A stretch of 64,000 nt of DNA from Streptomyces spectabilis. Its GTDB lineage: Bacteria; Actinomycetota; Actinomycetes; Streptomycetales; Streptomycetaceae. The DNA is taken from the NCBI RefSeq assembly GCF_008704795.1, contig NZ_CP023690.1, forward strand, positions 6,830,501 to 6,894,500, read 5' to 3'. Positions within the stretch are counted from its first letter, which is position 1. Every line of letters starts with the position of its first letter. Shown here in pieces: positions 1 through 7,488 of this stretch. The notes beneath the pieces were generated by a model. It was given only the letters and a program-made list of their open reading frames with translations. It searched no databases and had not been told where the DNA came from. A program made the position numbers and the translations under genes.

Positions 1-1
1 A

Positions 2-430
2 GGTGTGTGAGGGCGACCGCAGCATTCGTTCACGCTTCGGCTCGGACTGATGGGCTTCCTGGTCCAGCTCCTTCTGGGCTAGAGCGTCACGAGCTTGCTG
101 TTCTTCCACCGGCTTGGCCTCGGCCATACGCTCCGGGGTCCAGAACTTCTCCATCTCGGCGGCCAGTTCTGCGTCCTGGTCGCCATTCTGCGGCGCCGGA
201 GACAGGGTCGGAGTGTCCGGGGGCGGCGTGGTCGGCGCCTCGGGCGTGACGGATTCCTGCGGTGGAGTCGGTGATTCCGATACGTCTGGTTCTGCAAGGC
301 CGTCTAGCGGTCCTCCGGTGGAGGCAGCAGAGGTAGTGGGTGTGGGGCTCTCGGTGGCCCATGCCGGCCCGGTGGCCGTTAGCATCGCCGCTGCGGCGAC
401 TATCGCGGGCAGGCTGCGTCTTATTCTCAA
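2..430 (-). CDS. Secreted trypsin-like protease, N-terminal part (partial)
   Basis: The gene runs off the left edge, so only about 143 codons are visible. A TTG start at 430-428 lies six bases from a run of Gs that can serve as ribosome site; an in-frame GTG at 445-443 is the alternative. The protein opens with a signal peptide (Arg-rich start, Ala-rich core, likely cleavage after AWA near residue 24), followed by a Thr/Pro/Ser-rich linker of about 65 residues and the segment EMEKFWTPERMAEAKP. That FWTPERM motif is, from family knowledge, typical of the propeptide just ahead of the catalytic domain in Streptomyces secreted S1 peptidases. The catalytic domain would lie outside the window, so protease identity is inferred from the N-terminus only. 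Confidence 0.6.
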   Translation of the reverse strand, partial: MRIRRSLPAIVAAAAMLTATGPAWATESPTPTTSAASTGGPLDGLAEPDVSESPTPPQESVTPEAPTTPPPDTPTLSPAPQNGDQDAELAAEMEKFWTPERMAEAKPVEEQQARDALAQKELDQEAHQSEPKRERMLRSPSHT

Positions 431-475
431 GGTTGTTCCCCCCACAAAACTAGCCTCGGGCAGCCCGAGACCTGC

Positions 476-504
476 TTGGCCTAGATCAAACAAGAAGGTA
501 CATT
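476..504 (+). promoter_or_regulatory. Candidate promoter for the lipoprotein gene
   Basis: TTGGCC at 476-481 and TACATT at 499-504 are separated by 17 bases, an acceptable HrdB-type arrangement. It lies in the gap between two diverging genes and about 90 bases before the GTG start at 596. Assigned by eye only. Confidence 0.3.
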
Positions 505-595
505 ACCTCTACACCTAACGACGCGCCCCTTAAGGCACTTTCAAGCCATCGGGCCCTAAGTGGACATGGTGGTCCGCTAGTTGAATGGAGTAGCA

Positions 596-1354
596 GTGGA
601 CAAGGCCAAGCGGTTTGCCCGGCGTGGGGTCCGGAGTGGGCTGCTCTCGGTGGCAGTGCTGCTCCTTGCGACAGCGTGCGCAACGTCGGACGAGGAGAAC
701 TCATCGTCACCCTCCTCCTCGTCAACTCCACCTGCAGGCAGGGCTGATGCGCCATCCAAGGACAACCCAAACCTGCTACGGGGATTCCGCTCGTGGCTGA
801 AGACGAACAAGTCAAGCAAGGACGACGAACTAGCAGAGCACGCGCTGTCCGTCAGCCTCGATTACTCCGACGGGCGTTCAGGTGTAGCCAAAGTCCTCAC
901 CAACTACGGGCCCTGGGGTAGGGCTGAGAGCCAAGTCGGGCCTTTGGCAGAGGCGTTCACAGCATGGTGGGACAAGGACCCAGCAGCTAGCAGCGCCCAA
1001 TTCCTGAGTCAAGGGGGCAAGACCGTGAAGGAGACTGCGCTCTACGCCGGGGACAAACCGGAGAACCTCCTTACGGAGTTCCGCTCATGGGTCACCCAGA
1101 ACACCTCTGATGGAAGGCGACTCGCCCCCCACATCACAGCGCTCACCCTCGGCTACGGCGTGAAGGGCTCAGGTGCCGCAACAGTCTCGACGAATTACCT
1201 GACGTACAAGGCCCCGCAGACTCAGAACTGCCTGGAGTCCATCAGTGAGGCGTTCGCCGCGTGGTGGGAGAAAGAGAAGGGCGTCAGCAACGTGACGGTC
1301 ACCAGTGAAGACCAGGGTAGTCAGGCTGAGAAGGAGCTGACACCTGCATCATGA
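596..1354 (+). CDS. Lipoprotein with an internal tandem duplication
   Basis: I do not recognise the family. GTG at 596 is chosen because GGAG lies five to six bases upstream; a TTG at 581 in the same frame has no ribosome site. The 252-residue product has a positively charged start, a hydrophobic stretch and the lipobox LATAC, so it is probably a membrane-attached lipoprotein, followed by a Ser-rich linker. The rest consists of two repeats of about 80 residues. Each opens with a FRSW(L/V) helix, has a (V/T)(L/S)TNY strand in the middle and ends in EAF(T/A)AWW(D/E)K. The second copy contains one cysteine in NCLES. Function unknown. The neighbour downstream on the same strand is another lipoprotein. 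Confidence 0.8.
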   Translation: MDKAKRFARRGVRSGLLSVAVLLLATACATSDEENSSSPSSSSTPPAGRADAPSKDNPNLLRGFRSWLKTNKSSKDDELAEHALSVSLDYSDGRSGVAKVLTNYGPWGRAESQVGPLAEAFTAWWDKDPAASSAQFLSQGGKTVKETALYAGDKPENLLTEFRSWVTQNTSDGRRLAPHITALTLGYGVKGSGAATVSTNYLTYKAPQTQNCLESISEAFAAWWEKEKGVSNVTVTSEDQGSQAEKELTPAS

Positions 1355-1390
1355 CCGGATGCGTTTTCCGACTACCGCGAGTTCAAGATC

Positions 1391-1855
1391 ATGCATCAAG
1401 GTGTGCCCTCTGTCGACGTAGCCGGGTGTAAAGATTCCTTGACCCTCGGCAGGTCAACCTGGCGAGGGACTGCAAGCTCTATCTCTTCGTGCAACGCGGT
1501 TGATGGGGCACCCCGCATGAGCTCAGGGGGAGGCAACGGGATTCAGTGTGAGGCGGCCACGCTCGCCATGCTTCTGGCTGCGGCTCGTGCCGATACGAAG
1601 CCAGGGGCCCGGATCAGAGTGAACCGTGTGACGGCGCCCGCTCAGAGCGAGACGGTGCTGGACCGGCAAGCCAACCGCCTCTTCACAGTCGAGCTCACCA
1701 GTGCCGACTACGCCGTTGCCACGTTCACCGGCTACGAATCTCTTCGCCAGGCCGAGGGGGCACGCCCCCTCTGGAGGCCGGTGGAAGGGCGGCGACGGGG
1801 CTGGAGTCACGAGTCGTGCCGTCTTCGAAGCGCACAACTGACGCACTGCAACTAG
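1391..1855 (+). CDS. Doubtful hypothetical ORF
   Basis: This 501-base gap between the two lipoprotein genes holds an open frame of 154 codons that ends immediately before the next ATG. I see no clear ribosome site, no signal peptide, no recognisable domain, and an amino acid mix that does not look selected. A similarly long frame lies on the other strand (1523-1846). It may be a decayed gene or simply open by chance in GC-rich DNA. Confidence 0.2.
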   Translation: MHQGVPSVDVAGCKDSLTLGRSTWRGTASSISSCNAVDGAPRMSSGGGNGIQCEAATLAMLLAAARADTKPGARIRVNRVTAPAQSETVLDRQANRLFTVELTSADYAVATFTGYESLRQAEGARPLWRPVEGRRRGWSHESCRLRSAQLTHCN

Positions 1856-3310
1856 ATGGCCAAATGGGAGGCACTCATCTTTCCCCGACTAGCACAGTGG
1901 GCTCTGGCCGCGGTGCTTCTCGTGACCACGAGCACAGCGTGCACCGCTTCCAGGTCGCATACTGCGGACGCATCGGAAGTCGTGGCGAAGCCAGGGGCGG
2001 CCGGGAGGGGAGACCCTCTGTTCCCTACGCTGGGCAATGGCGGCTATGACGTCTCCCATTACGCCCTGGCTCTCGACTACGTTCCCGAGACTAACCACCT
2101 CAAAGGCACCGCGACCATCACCGCGCGCGCGACCCAGGGCCTGAGCAGCTTCAACCTGGACCTCGCCGGGCTGACGGTGCGCGCGGCCACGGTGGACGGC
2201 AGGAAGGCTCGATTCAGTCGTAAGGACAACGAACTGATCGTCACGCCCGCGAAGGCGGTCGGGGATGGGCACACCTTCAAGACCACCGTCACTTACGACG
2301 GTGCCGCGAGAATGATGAAGGGTGCCGACGGAGGGCTGGAGGGCTGGATCGAGACGGACGATGGCTCGACCGCCCTGGGCCAGCCATCCGGTTCCATGAC
2401 GTGGTTCCCGAGCAACAACCACCCCTCGGACAAGGCGACGTACGACATCACGGTCACCGTGCCCAAGGACGAAGACGGAGACCCGTACGACGTGGTGAGC
2501 AACGGGGAGCTGATCAAGGAGGAGGACAAGGGCGACCGCGTCACCCGGCATTGGCGCGCCGAGGAGCCCATGGCGAGCTATCTCGCCAACGTCTCCGTCG
2601 GCTACTTCGAGATCCACAAGGGCTGGACCTCCGACGACCTGCCCGTCTATGTCGCCATTGATCCGGACGAGGCCGAAGATGCCGAAGACGTCAAGGATTT
2701 GGTGCCCGAGGTCATCGACTGGGCTAGCGAGAACTTCGGGCCGTACCCCTTCTCCTCCGTGGGTGCCATCGTCGACCACTTGCCTGGACTCGACTACGCC
2801 CTGGAGACCCAGACCAAGCCGTACTTCGAGGAGGCGCCCGAGGAGACACTGCTGGTGCACGAACTGGCGCACCAGTGGTTCGGGAATTCCGTTACCCCGC
2901 GCGCGTGGAAGGACATGTGGCTCAACGAGGGCCTCGCCACGTACGCTGAGTGGCTCTGGCAGGAGGATCAGGACGGCAAACCGGCCCAGAAAACCTTCGA
3001 GGAGTTCTACGAAGGCACGCACCCTGACAGCGATGGCATATGGGGCTTTCCTCCGGCTGATCCGCCCAGCGGGGCCCGTGTATCCGACGCTCCCGTCTAT
3101 GGACGGGGCGCCATGGTGGTACACAAGGTACGTGAGGCTGTCGGCGACGACACCTTCTACGACATCCTCCAAACCTGGACGGATCGGTACCGGCACCGGA
3201 ACGCCGACACCCAGATGTTCATCGCCCTGTGCGAGGAGAAGTCGGGAAAGGATCTTTCCGGGGTGTTCGAAACGTGGCTCTTCAATGGGAAAAAGCCTGC
3301 GAGTATCTGA
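1856..3310 (+). CDS. M1-family metallopeptidase lipoprotein
   Basis: Probable zinc aminopeptidase-type enzyme of the M1 (gluzincin) family, exported and lipid-anchored. The 484-residue protein begins with a signal peptide ending in a lipobox-like STAC (Cys29), then an N-terminal beta domain (about 60-260) and a thermolysin-like domain. The zinc site is visible as HELAH at 335-339 with the third ligand Glu358 in [10 protein letters not shown]. The position of the exopeptidase motif (GAMEN in many M1 enzymes) reads ALETQT at about 315-320, as in other bacterial M1 proteins of this short type. The ERAP-like C-terminal helical domain is absent, which matches the short secreted Streptomyces members. 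A perfect hairpin follows the stop codon. Confidence 0.9.
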   Translation: MAKWEALIFPRLAQWALAAVLLVTTSTACTASRSHTADASEVVAKPGAAGRGDPLFPTLGNGGYDVSHYALALDYVPETNHLKGTATITARATQGLSSFNLDLAGLTVRAATVDGRKARFSRKDNELIVTPAKAVGDGHTFKTTVTYDGAARMMKGADGGLEGWIETDDGSTALGQPSGSMTWFPSNNHPSDKATYDITVTVPKDEDGDPYDVVSNGELIKEEDKGDRVTRHWRAEEPMASYLANVSVGYFEIHKGWTSDDLPVYVAIDPDEAEDAEDVKDLVPEVIDWASENFGPYPFSSVGAIVDHLPGLDYALETQTKPYFEEAPEETLLVHELAHQWFGNSVTPRAWKDMWLNEGLATYAEWLWQEDQDGKPAQKTFEEFYEGTHPDSDGIWGFPPADPPSGARVSDAPVYGRGAMVVHKVREAVGDDTFYDILQTWTDRYRHRNADTQMFIALCEEKSGKDLSGVFETWLFNGKKPASI

Positions 3311-3342
3311 CACTCGCAGGAATGACTCATGACGGAAACGGC

Positions 3343-3365
3343 TCTGGCTCCAGTCTGGAGCCAGA
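3343..3365 (+). terminator. Hairpin terminator after the M1 peptidase gene
   Basis: Perfect 10-bp stem (3343-3352 with 3356-3365) and a 3-base loop, about 30 bases after the stop codon. No U-tract, as is usual in Streptomyces. Confidence 0.7.
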
Positions 3366-3464
3366 ACCTGTACCTTTAGAAGTTATTGCCATCTCGGGGA
3401 TTGTGTGCGACTAGCCTCTGCTTCTCGCGTGGGCCTCGACTAGCGCTCCCAATGCGCCTAGGTG

Positions 3465-3869
3465 TTAACCTCTCTGGCTGAAATCCGTCTCCACTTTATA
3501 TACGCCAGCTGCTCCAGTGGCGGAGCATGTTCCGCTGGAAGTCTTTCCCCTGGTTACCCGATACCATTTGCCGTACACTACGAACTTCGCGCCACTGCTC
3601 TTAACGCATGTAACCTTGGCGCGGTGCCGTAGCGTAGCTGAACTGGTCACAGGGCATTTACTGTTACCTGTAAACCCTGACACCCAGGTTTTGCAGTCCA
3701 GTCCAGCTGCGATGTAATCCTGGGTCGGACCATCGCTCTGGGTGGTTATTCTGTCAATCCCGGACGTTGTATTTGCTGTCTCGCCAGCTTGCGCAGTGCC
3801 AGTAAGGCCGAAGAGGAGGCCAGTTAGTGAAGTACTAGCAATTGCTAGGGTGGTGAGCTTATTTCGCAT
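3465..3869 (-). CDS. Small secreted four-cysteine protein, copy A
   Basis: Unrecognised family. ATG at 3869 follows a G-rich ribosome site. The 134-residue precursor has a clear Sec signal peptide with likely cleavage after AQA (near residue 29) and a mature part of about 105 residues. Its C-terminal three quarters matches the product of 4324-4731: both share WVSG(F/Y)TG.SKC, RAKVTC(V/I)K, SG.KFV(V/I)YG.W, SS.TCS and AGVYKVETD. Four cysteines align in the two proteins, suggesting two disulphide bonds in a small extracellular fold. Codon use is less GC-biased than in the core genes to the right. Possible roles, purely inferred, include an extracellular inhibitor, toxin or binding protein. Confidence 0.8.
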   Translation of the reverse strand: MRNKLTTLAIASTSLTGLLFGLTGTAQAGETANTTSGIDRITTQSDGPTQDYIAAGLDCKTWVSGFTGNSKCPVTSSATLRHRAKVTCVKSSGAKFVVYGKWYRVTRGKTSSGTCSATGAAGVYKVETDFSQRG

Positions 3870-3904
3870 GCCGTATCCCCCTTCTTTGGGACGGTGCTTA
3901 GGGT

Positions 3905-4198
3905 GTGAGGGCTGTCCCGGTGCAGCGGCTGACTTCGACTGGCGCCGCGTTGAGGTTTTCGAGCAGGATGCGGTGCAGCTGGTCGAAGGAACCAGCTTGC
4001 CGTTGGCGGCCCGGACGTCGTCACCAGGTCTAGCCAGGTCTAGCCGGGATCGGACCTCAGCTCTAGCGGCGGGAGTTGCCGTGGGGCGTCGTGGATGCCC
4101 GGCGGGCATGGCCGGCCACACGCTGGCCGTGGCCCTGGCGACCGTTCGGGCCAGGGCGGTATCAGCGGCTTCACGAGTGTCTGCAAGTCATCGTCCAT
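3905..4198 (-). pseudogene. IS5-type transposase remnant
   Basis: Read on the minus strand from ATG at 4198, the first frame gives MDDDLQTLVKPLIPPWPE and later LPPLELRSD before a stop. A second frame nearer 3960 gives FDQLHRILLENLNAA. In intact IS5-family (DUF4096-type) transposases of Streptomyces these segments appear in the same order: EPLLP near the start, LP.ELGFGSG, then GVFDRLH..LL..LNAA. The DDE catalytic region is missing and the reading frame is broken. The remnant lies exactly between the two paralogous secreted-protein genes. Identification is from remembered family motifs. Confidence 0.5.
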
Positions 4199-4323
4199 GG
4201 CTCATGTCGGGCACTCATGCACCGTGACCGGCCGGACCATCACGCCAGGCGCACCTGACCAGACCCGACGACCAGGATCCTGCTACGAGTTCTTGCCGGT
4301 CTTTGTGTCGAAGCGACTAAGAG

Positions 4324-4731
4324 TTATCCGTGCGTCCTTGAGTCAGTCTCAACCTTGTAGACACCGGCTTCTCCATGGGGAGAACAGGTGGCACTGGAGA
4401 CATTTCCGCCGTAGCCAACCCAGTTGCCATAGATGACGAACTTTCCTCCGCTGGGCTTTATGCAGGTAACCTTGGCTCGCTGTTGCCGGGCGCCGGTGCC
4501 GGCTCCGCCTGAACACTTACTCTTCCCGGTGTAGCCGGAGACCCATTGGTCGCAGGTTATGCGAGCCCGTTCAGATTCCGCGATGGGTGCACCGTCTTCG
4601 AGCATTCCGCCATCAATCCATGTGGCGACGGGGTCAGGTGTCTCGTCGGCATGCACGGTGCCGGCAAAGCCAATCAAGAGCCCGGATGCTGAGACTCCGG
4701 TTATCATCATGGCTGCGAGTTTCTGCTTCAT
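4324..4731 (-). CDS. Small secreted four-cysteine protein, copy B
   Basis: Paralogue of the 3465-3869 product. ATG at 4731 is preferred over the adjacent TTG because GGGGAGAGG lies just upstream. The 135-residue precursor has a signal peptide (MKQK start, hydrophobic core, likely cleavage after VHA near residue 28). The mature protein has an N-terminal part not shared with copy A, containing ATWIDGG, followed by the shared module with WVSGYTGKSKC, RAKVTCIK, KFVIYGNW and AGVYKVETD. The same four cysteines are conserved. Each gene has its own ribosome site, and the gap between them contains transposase debris, so the pair probably arose by duplication before the insertion decayed. Function unknown. 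Confidence 0.8.
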   Translation of the reverse strand: MKQKLAAMMITGVSASGLLIGFAGTVHADETPDPVATWIDGGMLEDGAPIAESERARITCDQWVSGYTGKSKCSGGAGTGARQQRAKVTCIKPSGGKFVIYGNWVGYGGNVSSATCSPHGEAGVYKVETDSRTHG

Positions 4732-4869
4732 CAAACCTCTCCCCTTAGGTCTACTGGCGTGATAAAGACGCGCCCTGCAGTGCGCTGTTGATCACGACCT
4801 GTATAGGAGACATCACCATTGGTGTGCTACGCAAGTACTTTCCGGGAAAATGTCGCCGAGACTTGGGCC

Positions 4870-5334
4870 TCACGAATTTTCTGATTCCTTGGTGCTGCGG
4901 CTAGCGGAGGGGCACGGGGTGAGATCGCGCCAACTGCCCTTCCAGGTGGCGCCGCTGCTGTGCGATTCGGTGCTCAGCGCATCGTGAGGAGACACAACCG
5001 GTTGCCCTCGTACTGGGCGGGGGCGATTGGTGTTCTCATCCACGCACGCATCGTTCACGCACCAGGCGCGCGGCCGGTCGACGTCAGCCCTGCAGTAGAT
5101 GGTGCGCTCGCCACACACGAGGCAGCGCACGTGCGCGATGTACACGGACGGGCTACGTAGCCCCAGCACTGTCTGGGCCGTGGAGTGCCACATGCCGACG
5201 AGGCGGACGGCCTCCACGACGCGGTTGCCTGCCTCTGCATTGGGAGGGCCCGATGCCGTCCAGGCGGGCAAGGAGGCCGGGGCCCGGTCGAGCGTTGTCG
5301 CCGTACCGGTCGAGGAGGCCACGGACGAGCTCAT
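4870..5334 (-). CDS. Hypothetical cysteine-containing ORF
   Basis: Open frame of 154 codons with no convincing ribosome site at 5334; an internal ATG at 5193 is an alternative start. The central part has a CLVC pair followed by two further cysteines in YC and WCVNDAC, which could form a zinc ribbon. The N-terminal third overlaps, in another frame, the tail of the chimeric fragment region to the right, so this may be a truncated or chance frame. I do not recognise it. Confidence 0.3.
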   Translation of the reverse strand: MSSSVASSTGTATTLDRAPASLPAWTASGPPNAEAGNRVVEAVRLVGMWHSTAQTVLGLRSPSVYIAHVRCLVCGERTIYCRADVDRPRAWCVNDACVDENTNRPRPVRGQPVVSPHDALSTESHSSGATWKGSWRDLTPCPSASRSTKESENS

Positions 5335-5371
5335 CCAACGTCGCTACGGCGACGCCCCCTGTACTGCGGAT

Positions 5372-5593
5372 CATCCAGGTGATGTCGAGCTGGGCGGAGG
5401 AGCCGGGTGCCGCGTACGGGCCGTGCAGGGCGCTTTCGTTCTGCAGGACCCAGGGCAGGGGTGGAGCGGGGATGCCGGTGGCGCTGGCGCCGATGAGCAG
5501 GCCGTCGAGGTAGTAGCGGACCTTGCCCGGTGTCCACTCGACGGAGCTGGTGTGCCAGCCCGTCCAGGCCGCGCCCGTGTGGAAGGCAGGTCC
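5372..5593 (-). pseudogene. Fragment of a family 16 glycoside hydrolase
   Basis: About 74 codons translate to a segment with WHTSSVEWTPGKVRYYLDG, then WVLQNESAL and SAQLDITW. This matches, from family knowledge, the C-terminal beta strands of secreted Streptomyces GH16 enzymes. The catalytic ExDxxE region and the signal peptide are absent. The fragment is fused without a stop to unrelated sequence on both sides, which indicates a recombination scar. No function is expected. Confidence 0.6.
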
Positions 5594-5956
5594 GGACTCC
5601 GGACGACGCGACGGGCGTAGGCGACCCAGTGCTGGAGGGCGGCCTTCAACCGAGCCGATTCGATGGCGTGCAGCAGGCCGCTGGTCCGTCGCAGTGTCTC
5701 CTCGGACAGCTCGATCTGCCCGTCCTCCTCGGACTGCGCCCTCTTGCTCCTCGCTCGGGATCTCCAGTTGGGTGATCTTGACCTTCACGGAGGCTGTCTT
5801 ATCGGAGTCCGGGGCGGGGTGTGTGCGCTCCACGTGCGCCGGTTCGATGATGCCGACGAGCCGCATCCCGGGCCGGGCGAACAGCTTGCCGACATGTGGT
5901 TCCAGAGCGGCGGCAGCGGCGGCGCCAGGTTTACCATCGACCTTCAAGCTGGTCAT
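5594..5956 (-). pseudogene. Frameshifted phage/ICE-type conserved gene
   Basis: The ATG at 5956 overlaps the stop codon of the RuvC-like gene (ATGA). The product starts MTSLKVDGKPGAAAAAALEP and runs to KITQLEIPSEEQEG; near 5736 the sensible reading shifts frame and continues as QSEEDGQIELSEETLRRTSG and then ARLKAALQHWVAYARR. The two halves look like one ancestral protein interrupted by a small indel. The gene then runs into the GH16 fragment. I recall similar proteins next to RuvC-like genes in actinobacterial phage or integrative-element clusters, but cannot name the family. Confidence 0.55.
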
Positions 5957-6465
5957 GAGGCGACTTCCCTGCCGACCGAAAGGGCAGGCCAGGCGACTTT
6001 GGCGAGTCGGGCTCGCTGCTCGACGGGGAGTCTGCAGACCGGCTGGCCGTGCCAGTCGAGTCCCGCCGCGCGCAGCCACCAGGCATCGCAGCAGTTGTCG
6101 TCGGCGAACTCGGCGCCAGCCCGCTTGCAGGCGGCCAGGGCCATCGCGGTCTTGTCCGCGGTCCCTTTGCCCGTGGCGAACGCCTTCAGGGTGGCGGGCG
6201 CGACGACTGCGTACGGAACTCCGGCTTCGAGCAGGGCGAGCCGTGTGTGGACCATGCCCGTGATCCCCGCAGCGTGGGCGTGTTTCGGCAGGTCCTCGAT
6301 GACGGCCAGGTGAATCGGCGAGGCCAGGAGGTCGTCGAAGGACTGCGCGATGCCGACCAGGCGCCCGTCGCCGTCCTGCTGGTCAGGGGCCAGTGGGTAC
6401 GTGTCGCCATCCGGCAGCGCGACGCCGGTCTCGGTGATCGACAATTCGAGGCCGATGACCCGCAG
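5953..6465 (-). pseudogene. RuvC-like nuclease, N-terminus displaced
   Basis: The 171-codon core begins with LRVIGLELSITETGVALPDG and contains VIEDLPKHAHAAGITG and DDNCCDAWWLRA. This is the RNase H-fold pattern of phage-encoded RuvC-like resolvases: the first acidic strand, then VIE, then a C-terminal DxxxD-type helix. The first catalytic Asp (GLDLS in relatives) is Glu here. No start codon or ribosome site lies at the domain boundary; the frame continues upstream through about 130 codons of unrelated sequence, with an ATG at 6651 as the nearest plausible start. I therefore treat it as truncated or fused. Its stop overlaps the next gene, as in a phage-like operon. Confidence 0.55.
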
Positions 6466-7408
6466 CCTGGAGTCGGCGTAGTGCTTCAACCGCGCCGAGT
6501 TGTGGCCGAAGTGCCAGAACAGGCCGCACGGGTAGGCGCGCAGGGAGGCCTGCGGGTGGAGGGCTCCGGTGAGGGGGGCCGCGCGCGGTGGGGAGAGTAC
6601 CCGTTCCCGGCGGAGCGGCCTTGCCCGAGACAACACTGATGAGGCGGTCATGGCCGCAGCCTGGCAGGGCTGATTCGTCGGGAGTGTGTAGAGCGGCGGA
6701 GTTCGCCAGGGCACGCGCCTCACGGTGCTCGGTAGGGGCCCGCTCGACGACGAGTTCGCCCAAAGGGCTGCCCCCGGCTGAACTCGCCGAGAAAGCGCAG
6801 CGGCCCGGCGGCAAGGCCTCCGTGCCCGAACCCTTGCCGTCCGGCAGGTGAGGTTGAGCATGCGTCAGCAGCGTCATCCTCGGCGGCCTTCACCGCCCCG
6901 ACTGGCCGGTGAAGGTCGTTGGGGGCTGCGTGAGGCACGGGGCTTCGCGCACAACACTGAAGGGCCAGCGCAAGGGGGGGTATGCGCTGGCCCTTCAGTA
7001 GGACCTAGCCGTCTCGGCTATCCGCCGTGACCTACTTGCGAAGGAACCACGGGGGTAGTTCCGAGGCGGCCGTCCTGACCGGGCTGCCGCGCGTCCCGGG
7101 GGGTTTGGGACGGGCGGCCATCCGATCGGTGAGGAGTTCCGGAGCGCGTGGCTCCAGGTGTGTGCGCGAAGGCACGCCCAGGGCGGGGCTGGGGAGGCTC
7201 CGACCCGGTCTCGCCCACGGTCTCCCGTGCGCGGGGTGTTTCTCTCATCTGCAGAAACCGTACGTCAGTAGGTTGTGGGCCGACAGCCGGAAGCGCGTCC
7301 CGCCATGGGGCTCCCACACCTTCTTCACAGGCCCTGACCGTCACCCCAGGTCACGGGCGTTGTACCAGGAGGTATCCGCACATGTCAGGAGGCGCGCCCG
7401 GCACGACG
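6466..7408. other. No supported gene; hairpin and decayed DNA
   Basis: Apart from the possible N-terminal extension of the RuvC-like frame (to about 6861) and the large hairpin at 6957-6998, I see no coding region here. The open frames on either strand lack ribosome sites and recognisable domains. No tRNA or obvious attachment site was found. Confidence 0.5.
6957..6998. terminator. 16-bp perfect hairpin at the island boundary
   Basis: Arms 6957-6972 and 6983-6998 are perfectly complementary around a 10-base G-rich loop. It lies between the decayed accessory region and the conserved gabT block, more than 450 bases from the nearest intact gene. It could be a bidirectional terminator or the trace of a mobile-element end. 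Confidence 0.55.
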
Positions 7409-7439
7409 CCGGGGCCGCCCCGCGGTGGGACGGCCCCGG
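7409..7439 (-). terminator. gabT terminator hairpin
   Basis: Nine-bp perfect stem (7409-7417 with 7431-7439), 50 bases past the gabT stop codon on the minus strand. Confidence 0.6.
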
Positions 7440-7488
7440 TTCCAGAGGTCCAGACAGGTGCGGCGCGCACGGCCGCGCCCGGCGTGCG

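Noticed and set aside
6466-7488. tRNA gene or attachment site next to the accessory region
   Set aside because: No cloverleaf-compatible sequence or direct repeat was found by eye.
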